A stretch of 64,000 bases of DNA from Streptomyces roseifaciens (GTDB taxonomy: Bacteria > Actinomycetota > Actinomycetes > Streptomycetales > Streptomycetaceae). The stretch's first letter is position 1. The number at the start of each line of letters is the position of its first letter. Positions 9,988 to 20,066 of the stretch are shown piece after piece. The stretch is from positions 2,480,001 to 2,544,000 of the forward strand of contig NZ_LNBE01000004.1 of assembly GCF_001445655.1 (NCBI RefSeq). The letters run 5' to 3'. The notes under the pieces are model-generated. The model was not told where the DNA came from, made no database searches, and was given only the letters and a program-made list of their open reading frames with translations. Position numbers and translations under genes: made by a program.

Positions 9988-10680
9988 TCATGCCCGGATC
10001 CGGGCCGGAGAACGGTCCCAGTCGTCCGGAAGAGCGGGTACGGGCCACGCCGGATCCGGCCGCCAGGCCTCCCACCCGGCCGCGAACGGCGCGCCCCAGG
10101 ACTCGATCCGCTCCACCGCGTCCCGCCCGGCCGCCCGCACCCGCTCGGCCTGCCCGGCGGACATCAGGCCCGCCTGCTGCGCCTGCGCGAACTCGTCCTC
10201 GTCCTTCCACTGCCAGCTGCGGTCCGGATAGACGGCGATGTCGAGGAAGTGGTCCTCGGAGTCCACGCCGCCCGCCCAGCGGGCCAGCGGCTCCTCGAGG
10301 TTCACGTACCAGTTCTTGAACCGCCAGTCACGGTCCCAGAACAGCCAGACCGACCACGGCTCGCCGGGCCGGGCGAGCTTCAGCACGCCCGTGCCGGACC
10401 ACGGGGAGACGCCCGTGGTGCGGGGCTTGGTGTAGCGGGTGGCGAGCGGCTCCTGGTGGACCGGGGTGCCGTCGGCGAGCAGCGGGCGCACGCAGGCCGT
10501 ACCCGGCGCGACCCAGACCGCGAGAAGGTCGGCCGTGTCCTGCACGACGGTGACGGGACGGCAGATGTGCACGCGGTCCGTGGCATTGCCGCGGTAGCGC
10601 CAGAGGATCTGGTCCCCGGGCGCCCAGGAAGGCGTGCCGGCCGTGTTCGTGGAGTCCACCGTGTCCGCGTCCGCTGTCAT
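9988..10680 (-). CDS. DUF402 (FomD-like) hydrolase
   Basis: This 230-aa protein matches the DUF402/FomD pattern: an N-terminal strand-rich part (GDQILWRYRG), the conserved block FWDRDWRFKNWYVNLEEPL, and the metal-site motif VDSEDHFLDIAVYPD followed by KDEDEF. DUF402 proteins include nucleoside diphosphate or cytidylyl-phosphonate phosphohydrolases that use divalent metals; FomD acts in fosfomycin synthesis, but no phosphonate genes are present, so a housekeeping nucleotide-hydrolase role is more likely. The ATG lies 6 nt after TAGGAT, suggesting a leaderless transcript. A very stable hairpin (10736-10783) separates it from fumC upstream. Confidence 0.85.
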   Translation of the reverse strand: MTADADTVDSTNTAGTPSWAPGDQILWRYRGNATDRVHICRPVTVVQDTADLLAVWVAPGTACVRPLLADGTPVHQEPLATRYTKPRTTGVSPWSGTGVLKLARPGEPWSVWLFWDRDWRFKNWYVNLEEPLARWAGGVDSEDHFLDIAVYPDRSWQWKDEDEFAQAQQAGLMSAGQAERVRAAGRDAVERIESWGAPFAAGWEAWRPDPAWPVPALPDDWDRSPARIRA

Positions 10681-10686
10681 GCGGAG

Positions 10687-10692
10687 ATCCTA
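10687..10692 (-). promoter_or_regulatory. -10 box TAGGAT, leaderless DUF402 gene
   Basis: TAGGAT ends 6 nt before the ATG at 10680, so transcription would start at or next to the start codon. No convincing -35 box was seen. Confidence 0.55.
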
Positions 10693-10735
10693 GGCGCGGG
10701 GGGTGTCCGTGCGCCGTGATGTGTGACGCACGGAG

Positions 10736-10783
10736 CCGGTTGCCGGCGGGCGGGGACGCCCGTCCCCGCCCGCCGGCAACCGG
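10736..10783 (-). terminator. 22-bp perfect stem-loop downstream of fumC
   Basis: A perfect 22-bp GC-rich stem (10736-10757 with 10762-10783) closes a GCCC tetraloop. It lies 21 nt beyond the fumC stop and has no U-tract, as is usual for terminators in GC-rich actinobacteria. Confidence 0.8.
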
Positions 10784-10803
10784 CCAGGCCCCTACGGGCG
10801 CTG

Positions 10804-12201
10804 TCAGGAGGGGCGCGTCATGCGCAGGACGTCGAGGGCTTCGTCGAGCTGTTCCAGGGTGAGGAGCCCTCGTTCCACGTAGCCGCCGTCGAGAACGGTC
10901 TCACGGATCGTCTTCCGCTCCGCGAGCGACTTCTTCGCCACCTTTGCCGCCTCCTCGTACCCGATGTAGCGGTTGAGGGGCGTGACGACCGACGGGGAGG
11001 ACTCGGCGTACTCGCGGGCGCGGTCCACGTTGGCCGTGATGCCGTCGACCGTGCGGTCGGCCAGCAGCCGGGAGGCGTTGGCGAGCAGCCGCACCGACTC
11101 CAGGACGTTCTTCGCCATCACCGGGAGCATCACGTTGAGCTCGAAGTTCCCGGCGGCGCCCGCGGCCGCGACCGTCGCGTCGTTGCCGGTGACCTGGGCG
11201 GTCACCATCAGGACGGCCTCGCAGATGACCGGGTTGACCTTGCCCGGCATGATCGAGGAGCCCGGCTGCAGGTCCGGCAGGTTGATCTCGGCCAGCCCGG
11301 CCCGCGGGCCGGAACCCATCCAGCGCAGGTCGTTCGCGATCTTGGTGAGGCCGACGGCGACGGTGCGCAGCTGGCCGCTGGTCTCCACCAGGCCGTCGCG
11401 CGCGCCCTGCGCCTCGAAGTGGTCGCGGGCCTCCGTCAGCGGCAGCCCCGTGGCGCGGGCGACCTCGGCGATGACGGCCGCCGAGAAGCCGGGCGGGGTG
11501 TTGATGCCGGTGCCCACGGCCGTGCCGCCCAGGGGAAGTTCGGCCAGGCGTGGCAGCGAGGCCCGCAGCCGCTCGACGCCGTAGCGGACCTGCGCCGCGT
11601 ACCCGCCGAACTCCTGGCCGAGCGTCACCGGGGTGGCGTCCATCAGGTGCGTGCGGCCGGACTTGACGACCTCGGCGAACTCCCCGGCCTTGCGCTCCAG
11701 GGACGCCGCGAGGTGCTCGAGCGCGGGCACCAGGTCGCGGGTGACGGCGGCCGTCGCCGCGATGTGGATGCTGGACGGGAAGACGTCGTTGGAGCTCTGC
11801 GACGCGTTCACATGGTCGTTGGGGTGCACCGGGCGGCCCAGGCGCTCGCTCGCCAGGGTGGCGACGACCTCGTTCGTGTTCATGTTGGAGGACGTGCCGG
11901 AGCCCGTCTGGAAGACGTCCACGGGGAAGTGGTCGTCCCAGCGGCCCTCGGCGACCTCCCCGGCCGCCGCCTCGATCGCCTCCGCGACGTCCTTGTCCAC
12001 CACGCCCAGCTCGGCGTTGACCTTGGCCGCGGCGGCCTTGATCCGGGCCAGCGCCTCGATGTGCGCCCGCTCCAGCCGCTGCCCGCTGATGGGGAAGTTC
12101 TCCACCGCGCGCTGGGTCTGCGCCCGCCACTTGGCATCCGCCGGGACCCGGACCTCACCCATCGAGTCGTGCTCGATCCGGTACTGCTCACCATCGGTCA
12201 T
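10804..12201 (-). CDS. fumC: Fumarate hydratase, class II
   Basis: This cytosolic TCA-cycle enzyme interconverts fumarate and malate without an iron-sulfur cluster. The 465-aa protein shows the substrate-site block [15 protein letters not shown] (98-112), H130/N133 and QSSND (136-140), THLMDATP, and the fumarase/aspartase signature [11 protein letters not shown] (about 312-322). The ATG at 12201 has GGAGG 8 nt upstream; the in-frame extension to 12339 is not fumarase-like. It is divergent from the secreted SGNH hydrolase and only 1.7 kb from a class I fumarase, so the genome keeps oxygen-stable and FeS-dependent isozymes close together. Confidence 0.96.
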   Translation of the reverse strand: MTDGEQYRIEHDSMGEVRVPADAKWRAQTQRAVENFPISGQRLERAHIEALARIKAAAAKVNAELGVVDKDVAEAIEAAAGEVAEGRWDDHFPVDVFQTGSGTSSNMNTNEVVATLASERLGRPVHPNDHVNASQSSNDVFPSSIHIAATAAVTRDLVPALEHLAASLERKAGEFAEVVKSGRTHLMDATPVTLGQEFGGYAAQVRYGVERLRASLPRLAELPLGGTAVGTGINTPPGFSAAVIAEVARATGLPLTEARDHFEAQGARDGLVETSGQLRTVAVGLTKIANDLRWMGSGPRAGLAEINLPDLQPGSSIMPGKVNPVICEAVLMVTAQVTGNDATVAAAGAAGNFELNVMLPVMAKNVLESVRLLANASRLLADRTVDGITANVDRAREYAESSPSVVTPLNRYIGYEEAAKVAKKSLAERKTIRETVLDGGYVERGLLTLEQLDEALDVLRMTRPS

Positions 12202-12308
12202 CGTCACTACCTCCTGACACACCAAGCGTTTGTCCGGTTCACGGTGTTCCCAAAAAGCACTACCGCCTAGTAAATACCGCGGGTAACAACTGAAATCGGG
12301 GAGGCACC

Positions 12309-13835
12309 ATGACACGCAGACCCACCCTGCGCTGTTCACTCGCCGCCGTCGCCGCGTTCGCCGCGGCGCTCGGCGGCCTCGCTGTCACCGCACCCGCCGC
12401 CCACGCGGCCCCCGCGCCGCACGCACCCGCCGCCGCGACGCCCCTGTCGCCCGAACTGGAGAAGATCCGCGCCGCCGAAGCGGTCAAGCTCTACGGGGAC
12501 GCCGCCCAGCGCCCCATGGAGCAGCGCAAGAGCTCGCTCCTCTCGCTCGGCGACAGCGAGATCTCCGGCGAAGGCGTCGGCACCTACGAACCGGGCACCA
12601 ACGGCCCCGCCAACTGGTGCCACCGCTCGCCCGACGCCGCCATCCACCGCACCACGATCCCCGCCGACGTCACCTACAACGTCGCCTGCTCCGGTGCCTC
12701 CACCGCCAACATCCGCATCGGCGGCAGCAAGCAGTACGCCGACGAGCTCGTCCAGAGCGACAGCCTCGCCGTCAAGGCCCGCAACACCCGCGTGAAGATG
12801 GTCCTGCTCGTCGCCGGCGCCAACGACGACCTGCAGTTCGGGCCCGTCATGACCGACTGCGTCACCCGCTACCTGACCCTCCAGGGCACCTGCGAGCCCA
12901 AGTACGCCCCCGGCTGGCAGGCCCGCGTCGACGGACTCGTCCCCAAGGTCGAGCAGACCGTGCGGGACCTGCGCACCGTGATGAAGGACGCCGGCTACGC
13001 CGACGGCGACTACAAGCTCGTCCTCATGGGCTACCCGAGCCCCATCGGCCCCGACTTCGAGGACAACCCCTCCTTCCCCGGCAAGCTCCCCGGTGGCTGC
13101 GTCGGCCACACCTCCGACGCCGCCTGGGGCCGCAATCACGCCGTGCCGGCCTTCGAGCGCGGCATGCGGAAGGCCGCGCGCGACACGGGCGCGGTCTACC
13201 TCGACAACTCGCGCCTCTTCCACGGGCACGAGGTGTGCATGGAGGACGCCTGGGCGCGCGGCCTCTACGTCGACCTGGCCAACCCCTTCCCGCCCAACGA
13301 GAACTCCGTGCGGCAGTCCTTCCACCCCAACGCCCGGGGCCACGGCGCGTTCGCGTCCTGCCTGAGCCAGGCCTACCAGGCCGGCTACCGCGAGGCCGGC
13401 TGCGCCGACCCGGCGAGCACGGGGAAGCCCGTACTGCGCGAGGGCGCCTGGGACGACGTCTTCCGGCCGCTGAAGAACGGGGCCACCGGCACCTGCGTCG
13501 ACGCGTACGGGGCGAGCAGCCGCAACGGGACCACGGTCGGCGGATGGGACTGCTCGGGCAGCCGCAACCAGGAGTGGGGCTACGACGCCGCGACCAAGGC
13601 GCTGCGGACGGCTCTTTCGCACGACCGGTGCGTGGACGTTCCCGGGGGGAAGTACGCGGCGGGCACGGCCGTGGTGCTGTGGAACTGCCATGGCGGGGCG
13701 AACCAGCAGTTCGTACGGGACGGGGCGACGCTGCGGCCTGCGGCGGCGGGCGGGCTCTGCCTGACGCTGGGGGCGGCCAAGGACCCCGTGCGGCTGCAGG
13801 CGTGTGACGGGTCGAGGTCACAGCGGTTCGCTTAG
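12309..13835 (+). CDS. Secreted SGNH/GDSL hydrolase with ricin-type lectin domain
   Basis: This 508-aa exported protein has a signal peptide (MTRRP.., hydrophobic core about 10-30, cleavage near AHA-AP at 33). An SGNH esterase/lipase domain follows with block I GDSEISG (nucleophile Ser83), a Gly-Asn-Asp block in [10 protein letters not shown] (about 156-160) and the catalytic Asp/His region in [15 protein letters not shown] (about 334-346). The C-terminal 130 residues form a ricin B-like beta-trefoil with repeats ending NQEWGY, NQQFV and SQRFA. Such enzymes hydrolyse acyl esters on polysaccharides or lipids while the lectin part binds sugar. Its position between two fumarase genes looks incidental. 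The ATG is preceded by GGGGAGG. Confidence 0.9.
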   Translation: MTRRPTLRCSLAAVAAFAAALGGLAVTAPAAHAAPAPHAPAAATPLSPELEKIRAAEAVKLYGDAAQRPMEQRKSSLLSLGDSEISGEGVGTYEPGTNGPANWCHRSPDAAIHRTTIPADVTYNVACSGASTANIRIGGSKQYADELVQSDSLAVKARNTRVKMVLLVAGANDDLQFGPVMTDCVTRYLTLQGTCEPKYAPGWQARVDGLVPKVEQTVRDLRTVMKDAGYADGDYKLVLMGYPSPIGPDFEDNPSFPGKLPGGCVGHTSDAAWGRNHAVPAFERGMRKAARDTGAVYLDNSRLFHGHEVCMEDAWARGLYVDLANPFPPNENSVRQSFHPNARGHGAFASCLSQAYQAGYREAGCADPASTGKPVLREGAWDDVFRPLKNGATGTCVDAYGASSRNGTTVGGWDCSGSRNQEWGYDAATKALRTALSHDRCVDVPGGKYAAGTAVVLWNCHGGANQQFVRDGATLRPAAAGGLCLTLGAAKDPVRLQACDGSRSQRFA

Positions 13836-13869
13836 CCCCTGACCCGCCCTTTCACCGTTTCCTTCAGGG

Positions 13870-13931
13870 GCTCCGCCCCCGAACCCCCGGCCCTCAAACG
13901 CCGGGCGGGCTGAAATCAGTCCGCCCGGCGT
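13870..13931. terminator. Hairpins between the SGNH hydrolase and fumB (convergent)
   Basis: ACGCCGGGCGG (13898-13908) pairs perfectly with CCGCCCGGCGT (13921-13931). A smaller GGGGC-tc-CGCCCC hairpin precedes it. The composition (GGGGCTCCGCCCC, CTCAAACGCCGG.CGGGCTGA) is of a kind often seen between Streptomyces genes. It can serve both converging genes. Confidence 0.65.
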
Positions 13932-13937
13932 ACGGGT

Positions 13938-15602
<1,665 letters not shown>

Positions 15603-15746
15603 TGCGGCGGATTCCTCACTCGGCAGGCAGCGGTGGCTGGCGTCCTCGACAGCGCGTACCAGCCTAGGGCGCGCACGGGGGAGTGGTCTTGTGAGGTAAG
15701 GCTCACCCACTCCGACCAGCGGGAATCCCCGGGACGGCCCCGCCCT

Positions 15747-15764
15747 CTATCGCGATCTATCGCG
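15747..15764. promoter_or_regulatory. Head-to-tail CTATCGCG repeats in the promoter of the DUF1707 gene
   Basis: CTATCGCG occurs at 15747-15754 and again at 15757-15764, exactly 10 bp (one helical turn) apart, just upstream of the -10 box TACCCT (15772-15777). This is the geometry of a site for a regulator that binds direct repeats. Confidence 0.5.
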
Positions 15765-15771
15765 TTGTGGC

Positions 15772-15777
15772 TACCCT
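15772..15777 (+). promoter_or_regulatory. -10 box TACCCT, leaderless DUF1707 gene
   Basis: TACCCT ends 7 nt before the GTG at 15785. This spacing decides the start in favour of 15785 over the in-frame GTG at 15767, which would lie upstream of the transcription start. Confidence 0.55.
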
Positions 15778-15784
15778 GCTTGCC

Positions 15785-16456
15785 GTGGAAGAGCCATCGT
15801 CGCCCTCGTTCGAGAAGAGCCCCCGGCAGGGCCGGCCCCCCGTGCCGGAGCCCGGGCTGCGCGCCTCCGACGCCGACCGCGACCGGACAGCCGAGGTCCT
15901 GCGCGACGCCCTGGGCGACGGCCGGATCACCGCGGAGGAGCACGCCGAGCGGCTCGGCATCGTCTACCGGGCCAGGACCCTGGGCGAGCTGGAAGCGCCG
16001 GTCCGTGACCTGCCGGTGGACGGCCGGGCCCGGCCGCAGGCCCCCGCGCGCCCGCACGCGGCCCCGGCGCGCACCGCCGGCGCGGGCCCCGCCGAGAACC
16101 TCGTCGCCGTCTTCGGCGCCGCGAGCCGCAAGGGGCGCTGGCGGGTGAGCCGGAGGACGAACGCCTTCGCGCTCTTCGGCACCGTGGAGATCGATCTGAC
16201 CGAGGCGTTCTTCGAGCAGCGGGAGATCGTCGTCAACGCGACCTCGTTCTTCGGCAGCGTCGACATCACGGTCCCGGAGAACGTCACCCTGCGCTCCACG
16301 GGCACCGGAATATTCGGCGGTTTTGACGTCAGGACCGTGGAAGCGCCCGACCCCGACGCACCGGTCGTCTCCGTCACCGGCTTCGCGGTCTTCGGTGGTG
16401 TGGACGCCGAACCGAAGCGCGGCAAGCGGCTCAAGAACCTTCGCGCGGGCCGCTGA
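15785..16456 (+). CDS. DUF1707 / LiaF-like cell-envelope-associated protein
   Basis: This 223-aa protein has an N-terminal DUF1707 domain (LRASDADRDRTAEVLRDALGDGRITAEEHAERL..., about 22-75). A Pro/Ala/Arg linker follows, then a C-terminal beta-helix-like domain (about 105-215) with repeated FG motifs (NAFALFGTVEIDL, SFFGSVDITVPENV, GIFGGFDV, FAVFGGVD) typical of LiaF/YvqF C-terminal domains. LiaF-type proteins modulate cell-envelope stress responses; here there is no transmembrane helix and no neighbouring two-component system, so only the domain architecture is supported. The start is chosen from the leaderless promoter spacing. Confidence 0.82.
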   Translation: MEEPSSPSFEKSPRQGRPPVPEPGLRASDADRDRTAEVLRDALGDGRITAEEHAERLGIVYRARTLGELEAPVRDLPVDGRARPQAPARPHAAPARTAGAGPAENLVAVFGAASRKGRWRVSRRTNAFALFGTVEIDLTEAFFEQREIVVNATSFFGSVDITVPENVTLRSTGTGIFGGFDVRTVEAPDPDAPVVSVTGFAVFGGVDAEPKRGKRLKNLRAGR

Positions 16457-16660
16457 TGGCGGGCCGCGCGCCCTACCGCCGTGAACTTACTGCGGGTTAC
16501 CGCGTTCCGTTCATGGCAACGGTGTGAATAAGCACGCGCACAGCGGGTAAAGCTTGGTGCATCGTCTCTCGTACGGCTGCCGGTGCGAATGGCCGTGCGC
16601 AGTGGAGGCGGGCAAGGGTGACTCAACCGGCCAAGCAAAAGCCGTCGTCAGGAGTAGACC

Positions 16661-17020
16661 GTGCTGCTACCGCATCAGCCCCTGCAGGAAGCCGCCGTAC
16701 CGTCCCCGCGGATTCCGTCCGCGCGGGATCAGGCCGGCCCCTGGCATTCGGAGGCGGTGTGCCGCCGGGATGAAGCCGGGCTCTTCTTCGCACCATCCAA
16801 GGAACCGACGGCTGCCCGTCTGTCGCGCGAAGAGGCCGCCAAGCGCGTCTGCGCCCGTTGCCCGGTGATGGTCGAGTGCCGCGAGCACGCCTTGCTGCAG
16901 CCGGAGCCCTACGGGGTGTGGGGCGGTCTCACCGCCGCCGAGCGCAGGGTCGTGCTGGCCCGCCGGCGGCGGCGCGAGGCCGAGCTTGCGCGCACGACGC
17001 GCGTCGCCGCCGCGGGCTGA
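16661..17020 (+). CDS. wblI: WhiB-like iron-sulfur regulator (WblI-like)
   Basis: This 119-aa Wbl protein has the four cluster cysteines C34, C64, C67 and C73 (CxxC at 64-67, C six residues on), then the G(V/I)WGG turn (GVWGG 85-89) and a basic tail RRRRR (101-105). Wbl proteins bind an O2/NO-sensitive [4Fe-4S] cluster and regulate transcription, often through sigma-factor region 4. Start GTG 16661 has AGGAG 6 nt upstream. The neighbourhood (fumarases, glpX) matches what I recall for wblI of S. coelicolor; the symbol rests on that and not on alignment. About 200 nt of upstream DNA is free of genes and probably carries its promoter. Confidence 0.88.
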   Translation: MLLPHQPLQEAAVPSPRIPSARDQAGPWHSEAVCRRDEAGLFFAPSKEPTAARLSREEAAKRVCARCPVMVECREHALLQPEPYGVWGGLTAAERRVVLARRRRREAELARTTRVAAAG

Positions 17021-17090
17021 GCACACGGGACGGCCCGGGTCCGCCCGGGCGCCCTTGCGTCCCCGGTCTCCGGACGGGCTGTCCGCGCCG

Positions 17091-17164
17091 TGTCCTCACA
17101 TGCCGGACGGGCTCGAGTTCGGCCGAGCCCAGCCGAATCTCAGCCCGTCCGGCGTCTGAGGACA
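17091..17164. terminator. Extended hairpin between wblI and glpX (convergent)
   Basis: TGTCCTCA (17091-17098) pairs with TGAGGACA (17157-17164), and GCCGGACGGGCT (17102-17113) with AGCCCGTCCGGC (17142-17153), leaving one mismatch. The loop contains a further GAG-TTCGGC / GCCGAA-CTC stem. The core is related to the 13898-13931 hairpin. Confidence 0.75.
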
Positions 17165-17182
17165 AGCGCGCCCGCAGGGCAC

Positions 17183-18214
17183 TCAGCTGGGGCGCTCGAA
17201 GTCCACCGTGCTGTACGCGCGCAGCTTCGACAGCCGGTGCGTGGAGTCGATCTGCCGGATCGTGCCCGACTTGGAGCGCATGACCAGCGACTGCGTGGTC
17301 GCCGTCTCCGCGCGGTAGCGGACGCCGCGCAGCAGCTCGCCGTCGGTGATGCCGGTGGCCACGAAGAACACGTTCTCGCCGCTGACCAGGTCGTTCGTGT
17401 GCAGGACACGGTCGAGGTCGTGGCCCGCGTCGAGGGCGCGCTGCCGCTCCTCGGCGTCCTTGGGCCACAGCTTGGCCTGGATGGTGCCGCCGAGGCACTT
17501 CATCGCGCAGGCCGCGATGATGCCCTCCGGCGTGCCGCCGATGCCCAGCAGCAGGTCCACGCCGGTGCCCTCGCGGGCGGCCATGATGGCGCCGGCCACG
17601 TCGCCGTCGGAGATGAACTTGATCCGGGCGCCGGCCTCGCGGATCTCCTTGACGAGCCCGTCGTGACGGGGGCGGTCCAGGACGACGACCGTGACGTCCT
17701 CGGGGGAGGAGTGCTTGGCCTTGGCGATGCGGCGGATGTTGACGGCGACGGGGGCGTCGATGTCGACGAAGTCGGCGGCCTCCGGGCCGGTGACCAGCTT
17801 GTCCATGTAGAACACCGCGGACGGGTCGAACATGGTGCCGCGGTCGGCGACGGCCATCACGGAGACGGCGTTGGCCATGCCCTTGGCGGTGAGGGTCGTG
17901 CCGTCCACCGGGTCGACGGCCACGTCGCACTCGGCGCCGGTTCCGTCGCCCACGCGCTCGCCGTTGTAGAGCATGGGGGCGTTGTCCTTCTCCCCCTCGC
18001 CGATGACGACGACACCGTTCATGGACACGGTGCCGATCAGGGCGCGCATGGCCTTGACCGCGGCGCCGTCCGCGCCGTTCTTGTCACCCCGGCCGACCCA
18101 GCGGCCCGAAGCCATGGCGCCGGCCTCGGTGACCCGGACCAGCTCCAGGGCGAGGTTGCGGTCGGGGGCCTCGGGGCTGACCTCGAGCTGGGACGGCAGA
18201 TGATGCTCGGTCAT
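17183..18214 (-). CDS. glpX: Fructose-1,6-bisphosphatase, class II
   Basis: This 343-aa gluconeogenic enzyme converts fructose 1,6-bisphosphate to fructose 6-phosphate. Lithium-sensitive phosphatase motifs are visible: [15 protein letters not shown] (metal and phosphate site), [12 protein letters not shown], and [10 protein letters not shown] plus GIGGTPEGI. The ATG at 18214 has AAAGGTG 8 nt upstream. Actinobacteria commonly rely on this class II enzyme alone for gluconeogenesis. It is divergent from the DUF4245 gene, with a 220-nt shared upstream region. Confidence 0.96.
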   Translation of the reverse strand: MTEHHLPSQLEVSPEAPDRNLALELVRVTEAGAMASGRWVGRGDKNGADGAAVKAMRALIGTVSMNGVVVIGEGEKDNAPMLYNGERVGDGTGAECDVAVDPVDGTTLTAKGMANAVSVMAVADRGTMFDPSAVFYMDKLVTGPEAADFVDIDAPVAVNIRRIAKAKHSSPEDVTVVVLDRPRHDGLVKEIREAGARIKFISDGDVAGAIMAAREGTGVDLLLGIGGTPEGIIAACAMKCLGGTIQAKLWPKDAEERQRALDAGHDLDRVLHTNDLVSGENVFFVATGITDGELLRGVRYRAETATTQSLVMRSKSGTIRQIDSTHRLSKLRAYSTVDFERPS

Positions 18215-18434
18215 CGGAGCGCACCTTTCTGTACGGCGACGGCCGTGGGACCCCTCTCCCCCGAAAGGGGCAGAAGGTGAGGGTGCTGATGACTTTATCT
18301 GTTTACTGCGAGAGTGAGCAGAGGGCCCCACGCATGAGCAGCGTCAAGGTCTCCCGGACGGGGCGCGGACCGGGCTCCGGCGCGCCCCCGGGGCCGCCGT
18401 CAAGATCTCACAGGTCATAGGGGACGATGGGGGC

Positions 18435-18983
18435 GTGGCAGGTAGGAATCCCAAGGCGCAGACCGTGCGCAACATGGTGCTCGCAATGGCGGTGATCATT
18501 CCCGTCGCTTTTGTCAGCTACGTGTTCATCCCGCACGACGAGGGCAAGGCCGGTGAGGCGGTGCCCACCGTCGACTACCGCGTCGAGCTCGACACGGCGC
18601 GGCGCGCCGCGCCGTACCCCGTCGCGGCCCCGGCCGGGCTGGACAAGGACTGGCGCGCCACCTCCGTCTCGTACCGGGCGGGCGGGACGGGCGGCAAGGA
18701 GGGCTCGGTCTGGCACCTGGGCTTCCTCGACCCGGACACGCAGTACGTGGCCGTCGAGCAGAGCGACGGCCCGGCCGGCGCCTTCATCGACGGTGCGAGT
18801 CAGCGCGCGGTGAAGACGGGCAGGACGCAGAGCGTGGGCGGCGCCACGTGGCGGCACTACGAGGGCGAGAAGTACAACGCGCTCGTGCGCGAGGAGCGCG
18901 GGGTGACCACGGTGGTCACCGGTACCGCGTCCGCGGAGCGGCTCGCGGAAATGGCCGCCGCGCTCAAGTCCAAGAAGGGCTGA
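18435..18983 (+). CDS. DUF4245 single-pass membrane protein
   Basis: This 182-aa protein has a short basic N-terminus, one transmembrane or signal-anchor helix (about 12-32, VLAMAVIIPVAFVSYVFI) and an extracytoplasmic domain containing the DUF4245 landmarks (W-R-A-TSVSYR, WHLGF, QYVAVEQSD, WRHYEGEKYNALVRE). Function unknown; conserved in actinobacteria next to glpX. The GTG at 18435 is the only reasonable start. The upstream spacing is less clear than at other leaderless genes. Confidence 0.85.
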   Translation: MAGRNPKAQTVRNMVLAMAVIIPVAFVSYVFIPHDEGKAGEAVPTVDYRVELDTARRAAPYPVAAPAGLDKDWRATSVSYRAGGTGGKEGSVWHLGFLDPDTQYVAVEQSDGPAGAFIDGASQRAVKTGRTQSVGGATWRHYEGEKYNALVREERGVTTVVTGTASAERLAEMAAALKSKKG

Positions 18984-19007
18984 GGGAGCGCGACGGCCGG
19001 TGCTGCT

Positions 19008-19034
19008 GCGGGGACGGTCCGGGACCGTCCCCGC
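19008..19034. terminator. Hairpin between the DUF4245 gene and nitroreductase (convergent)
   Basis: GCGGGGACGGTC (19008-19019) pairs perfectly with GACCGTCCCCGC (19023-19034) around a 3-nt loop. It lies in the 72-nt convergent gap. Confidence 0.75.
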
Positions 19035-19055
19035 TGTTCAGGCTGTCCGGACGGT

Positions 19056-19646
19056 TCAGACCGTCGTGACGACCTGCTCGTAGGGCAGGCGCGGCGAGCG
19101 GGGGTACGAGGCGCCCTCGCCCGGCTTGCCGATGTTGACGATCATCAGCGGGGTGTGGTCGCCGTCCAGGAACTCCTTCTGGACGCCCGCGAAGTCGAAG
19201 CCCGTCATCGGGCCGGCGGCCAGGCCCGCCGCGCGGATGCCGAGGATGAAGTAGCCGGCCTGCAGCGAGCCGTTGAGCGCGGCGGACTGCTCGCGGACCG
19301 GGCGCTCGGCGAAGAAGACGTCCTTGGCCTGCGGGAAGTGCGGGAACAGCTCCGGCAGCTCCTCGTGGAACTCGTTGTCCGTGGCGAGGATCGCGACGAG
19401 CGGGGCGGTGCGGGTCTTCTCGCGGTTGCCCTCGGCCATGAGGGGCGCGAGGCGCTCGCGGGCCTCCTCGGAGCGGATCAGCACGATGCGCAGGGGCGAC
19501 TGGTTGAACGCCGTCGGGGCGTACTTGACCAGGTCGTAGACGGCCTGGATCTGCTCGTCGGTCACCGGCTCGCCGGAGAAGGTGTTGGCGGTGTGCGCCT
19601 CACGGAAGAGCAGGTCCTGGGCGGCGGCGTCGAGGGCGAGGGACAT
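19056..19646 (-). CDS. Nitroreductase family (malonic semialdehyde reductase/RutE-like)
   Basis: This 196-aa flavoprotein shows nitroreductase-fold motifs: R/T-x-F-x-x-x-PV (HTANTFSGEPV), the FMN-contact block YAPTAFNQSPLRIVLI, and the C-terminal GPMTGFD..GV plus INIGKPGE. RutE-type members reduce 3-oxopropanoate (malonic semialdehyde) with NADPH, but the family also reduces quinones and nitro compounds, and no rut genes are nearby. ATG 19646 has GAAGGTG 8 nt upstream. The promoter carries an operator-like repeat, suggesting control by a MarR-type regulator located elsewhere. Confidence 0.88.
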   Translation of the reverse strand: MSLALDAAAQDLLFREAHTANTFSGEPVTDEQIQAVYDLVKYAPTAFNQSPLRIVLIRSEEARERLAPLMAEGNREKTRTAPLVAILATDNEFHEELPELFPHFPQAKDVFFAERPVREQSAALNGSLQAGYFILGIRAAGLAAGPMTGFDFAGVQKEFLDGDHTPLMIVNIGKPGEGASYPRSPRLPYEQVVTTV

Positions 19647-19701
19647 GGGGAGTGCACCTTCTTGCGTACGGAAGATCCCGGGGGGAGGGCTTACGGGATC
19701 C

Positions 19702-19731
19702 ACTGTACGACAAGTAGATGAAACTTCAACT
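19702..19731 (-). promoter_or_regulatory. Promoter with overlapping operator-like palindrome
   Basis: On the minus strand TTGAAG (19729-19724), a 16-nt spacer and TACAGT (19707-19702) form a good vegetative promoter. The inverted repeat TAGATGAA-AC-TTCAACTA (19715-19732, one mismatched pair) covers the -35 box, as expected for a repressor site. Confidence 0.55.
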
Positions 19732-19804
19732 AAAGGGGTGGGGATGTGGTGGGGTTCACCCGTCCTCGCTGACGTATTGCCTGGTCAGAAGGCGTAGGCA
19801 GGCG

Positions 19805-20056
19805 TCAGGGCGCCTCTTCGGCGTCCTCCGCGGCACCCTTCGCCGCCCCGGCCTCCTCCTCGGAGGCCAGCGCCGCGTCCAGCCGCGCCCGCGCGCCCTC
19901 CAGCCAGCGCCGGCACACCTTCGACAGCTCCTCGCCGCGCTCCCACAGGGCCAGCGACTCCTCCAGCGTCGTGCCGCCCGCCTCCAGGCGGCGCACGACC
20001 TCGATCAGCTCGTCGCGAGCCTGCTCGTACCCCAGCGCATCCGTTGTCGTCGCCAT
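19805..20056 (-). CDS. xseB: Exodeoxyribonuclease VII small subunit
   Basis: This 83-aa protein has the XseB pattern: GYEQARDELIEVVRRLEAGGTTLEESLALWERGEEL, then a helical C-terminus and an acidic Glu/Ala-rich tail. It joins XseA to form exonuclease VII, which degrades single-stranded DNA in both directions. ATG 20056 lies 10 nt after the xseA stop, so it is cotranscribed with xseA. Confidence 0.95.
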   Translation of the reverse strand: MATTTDALGYEQARDELIEVVRRLEAGGTTLEESLALWERGEELSKVCRRWLEGARARLDAALASEEEAGAAKGAAEDAEEAP

Positions 20057-20066
20057 GGCCACCAGC

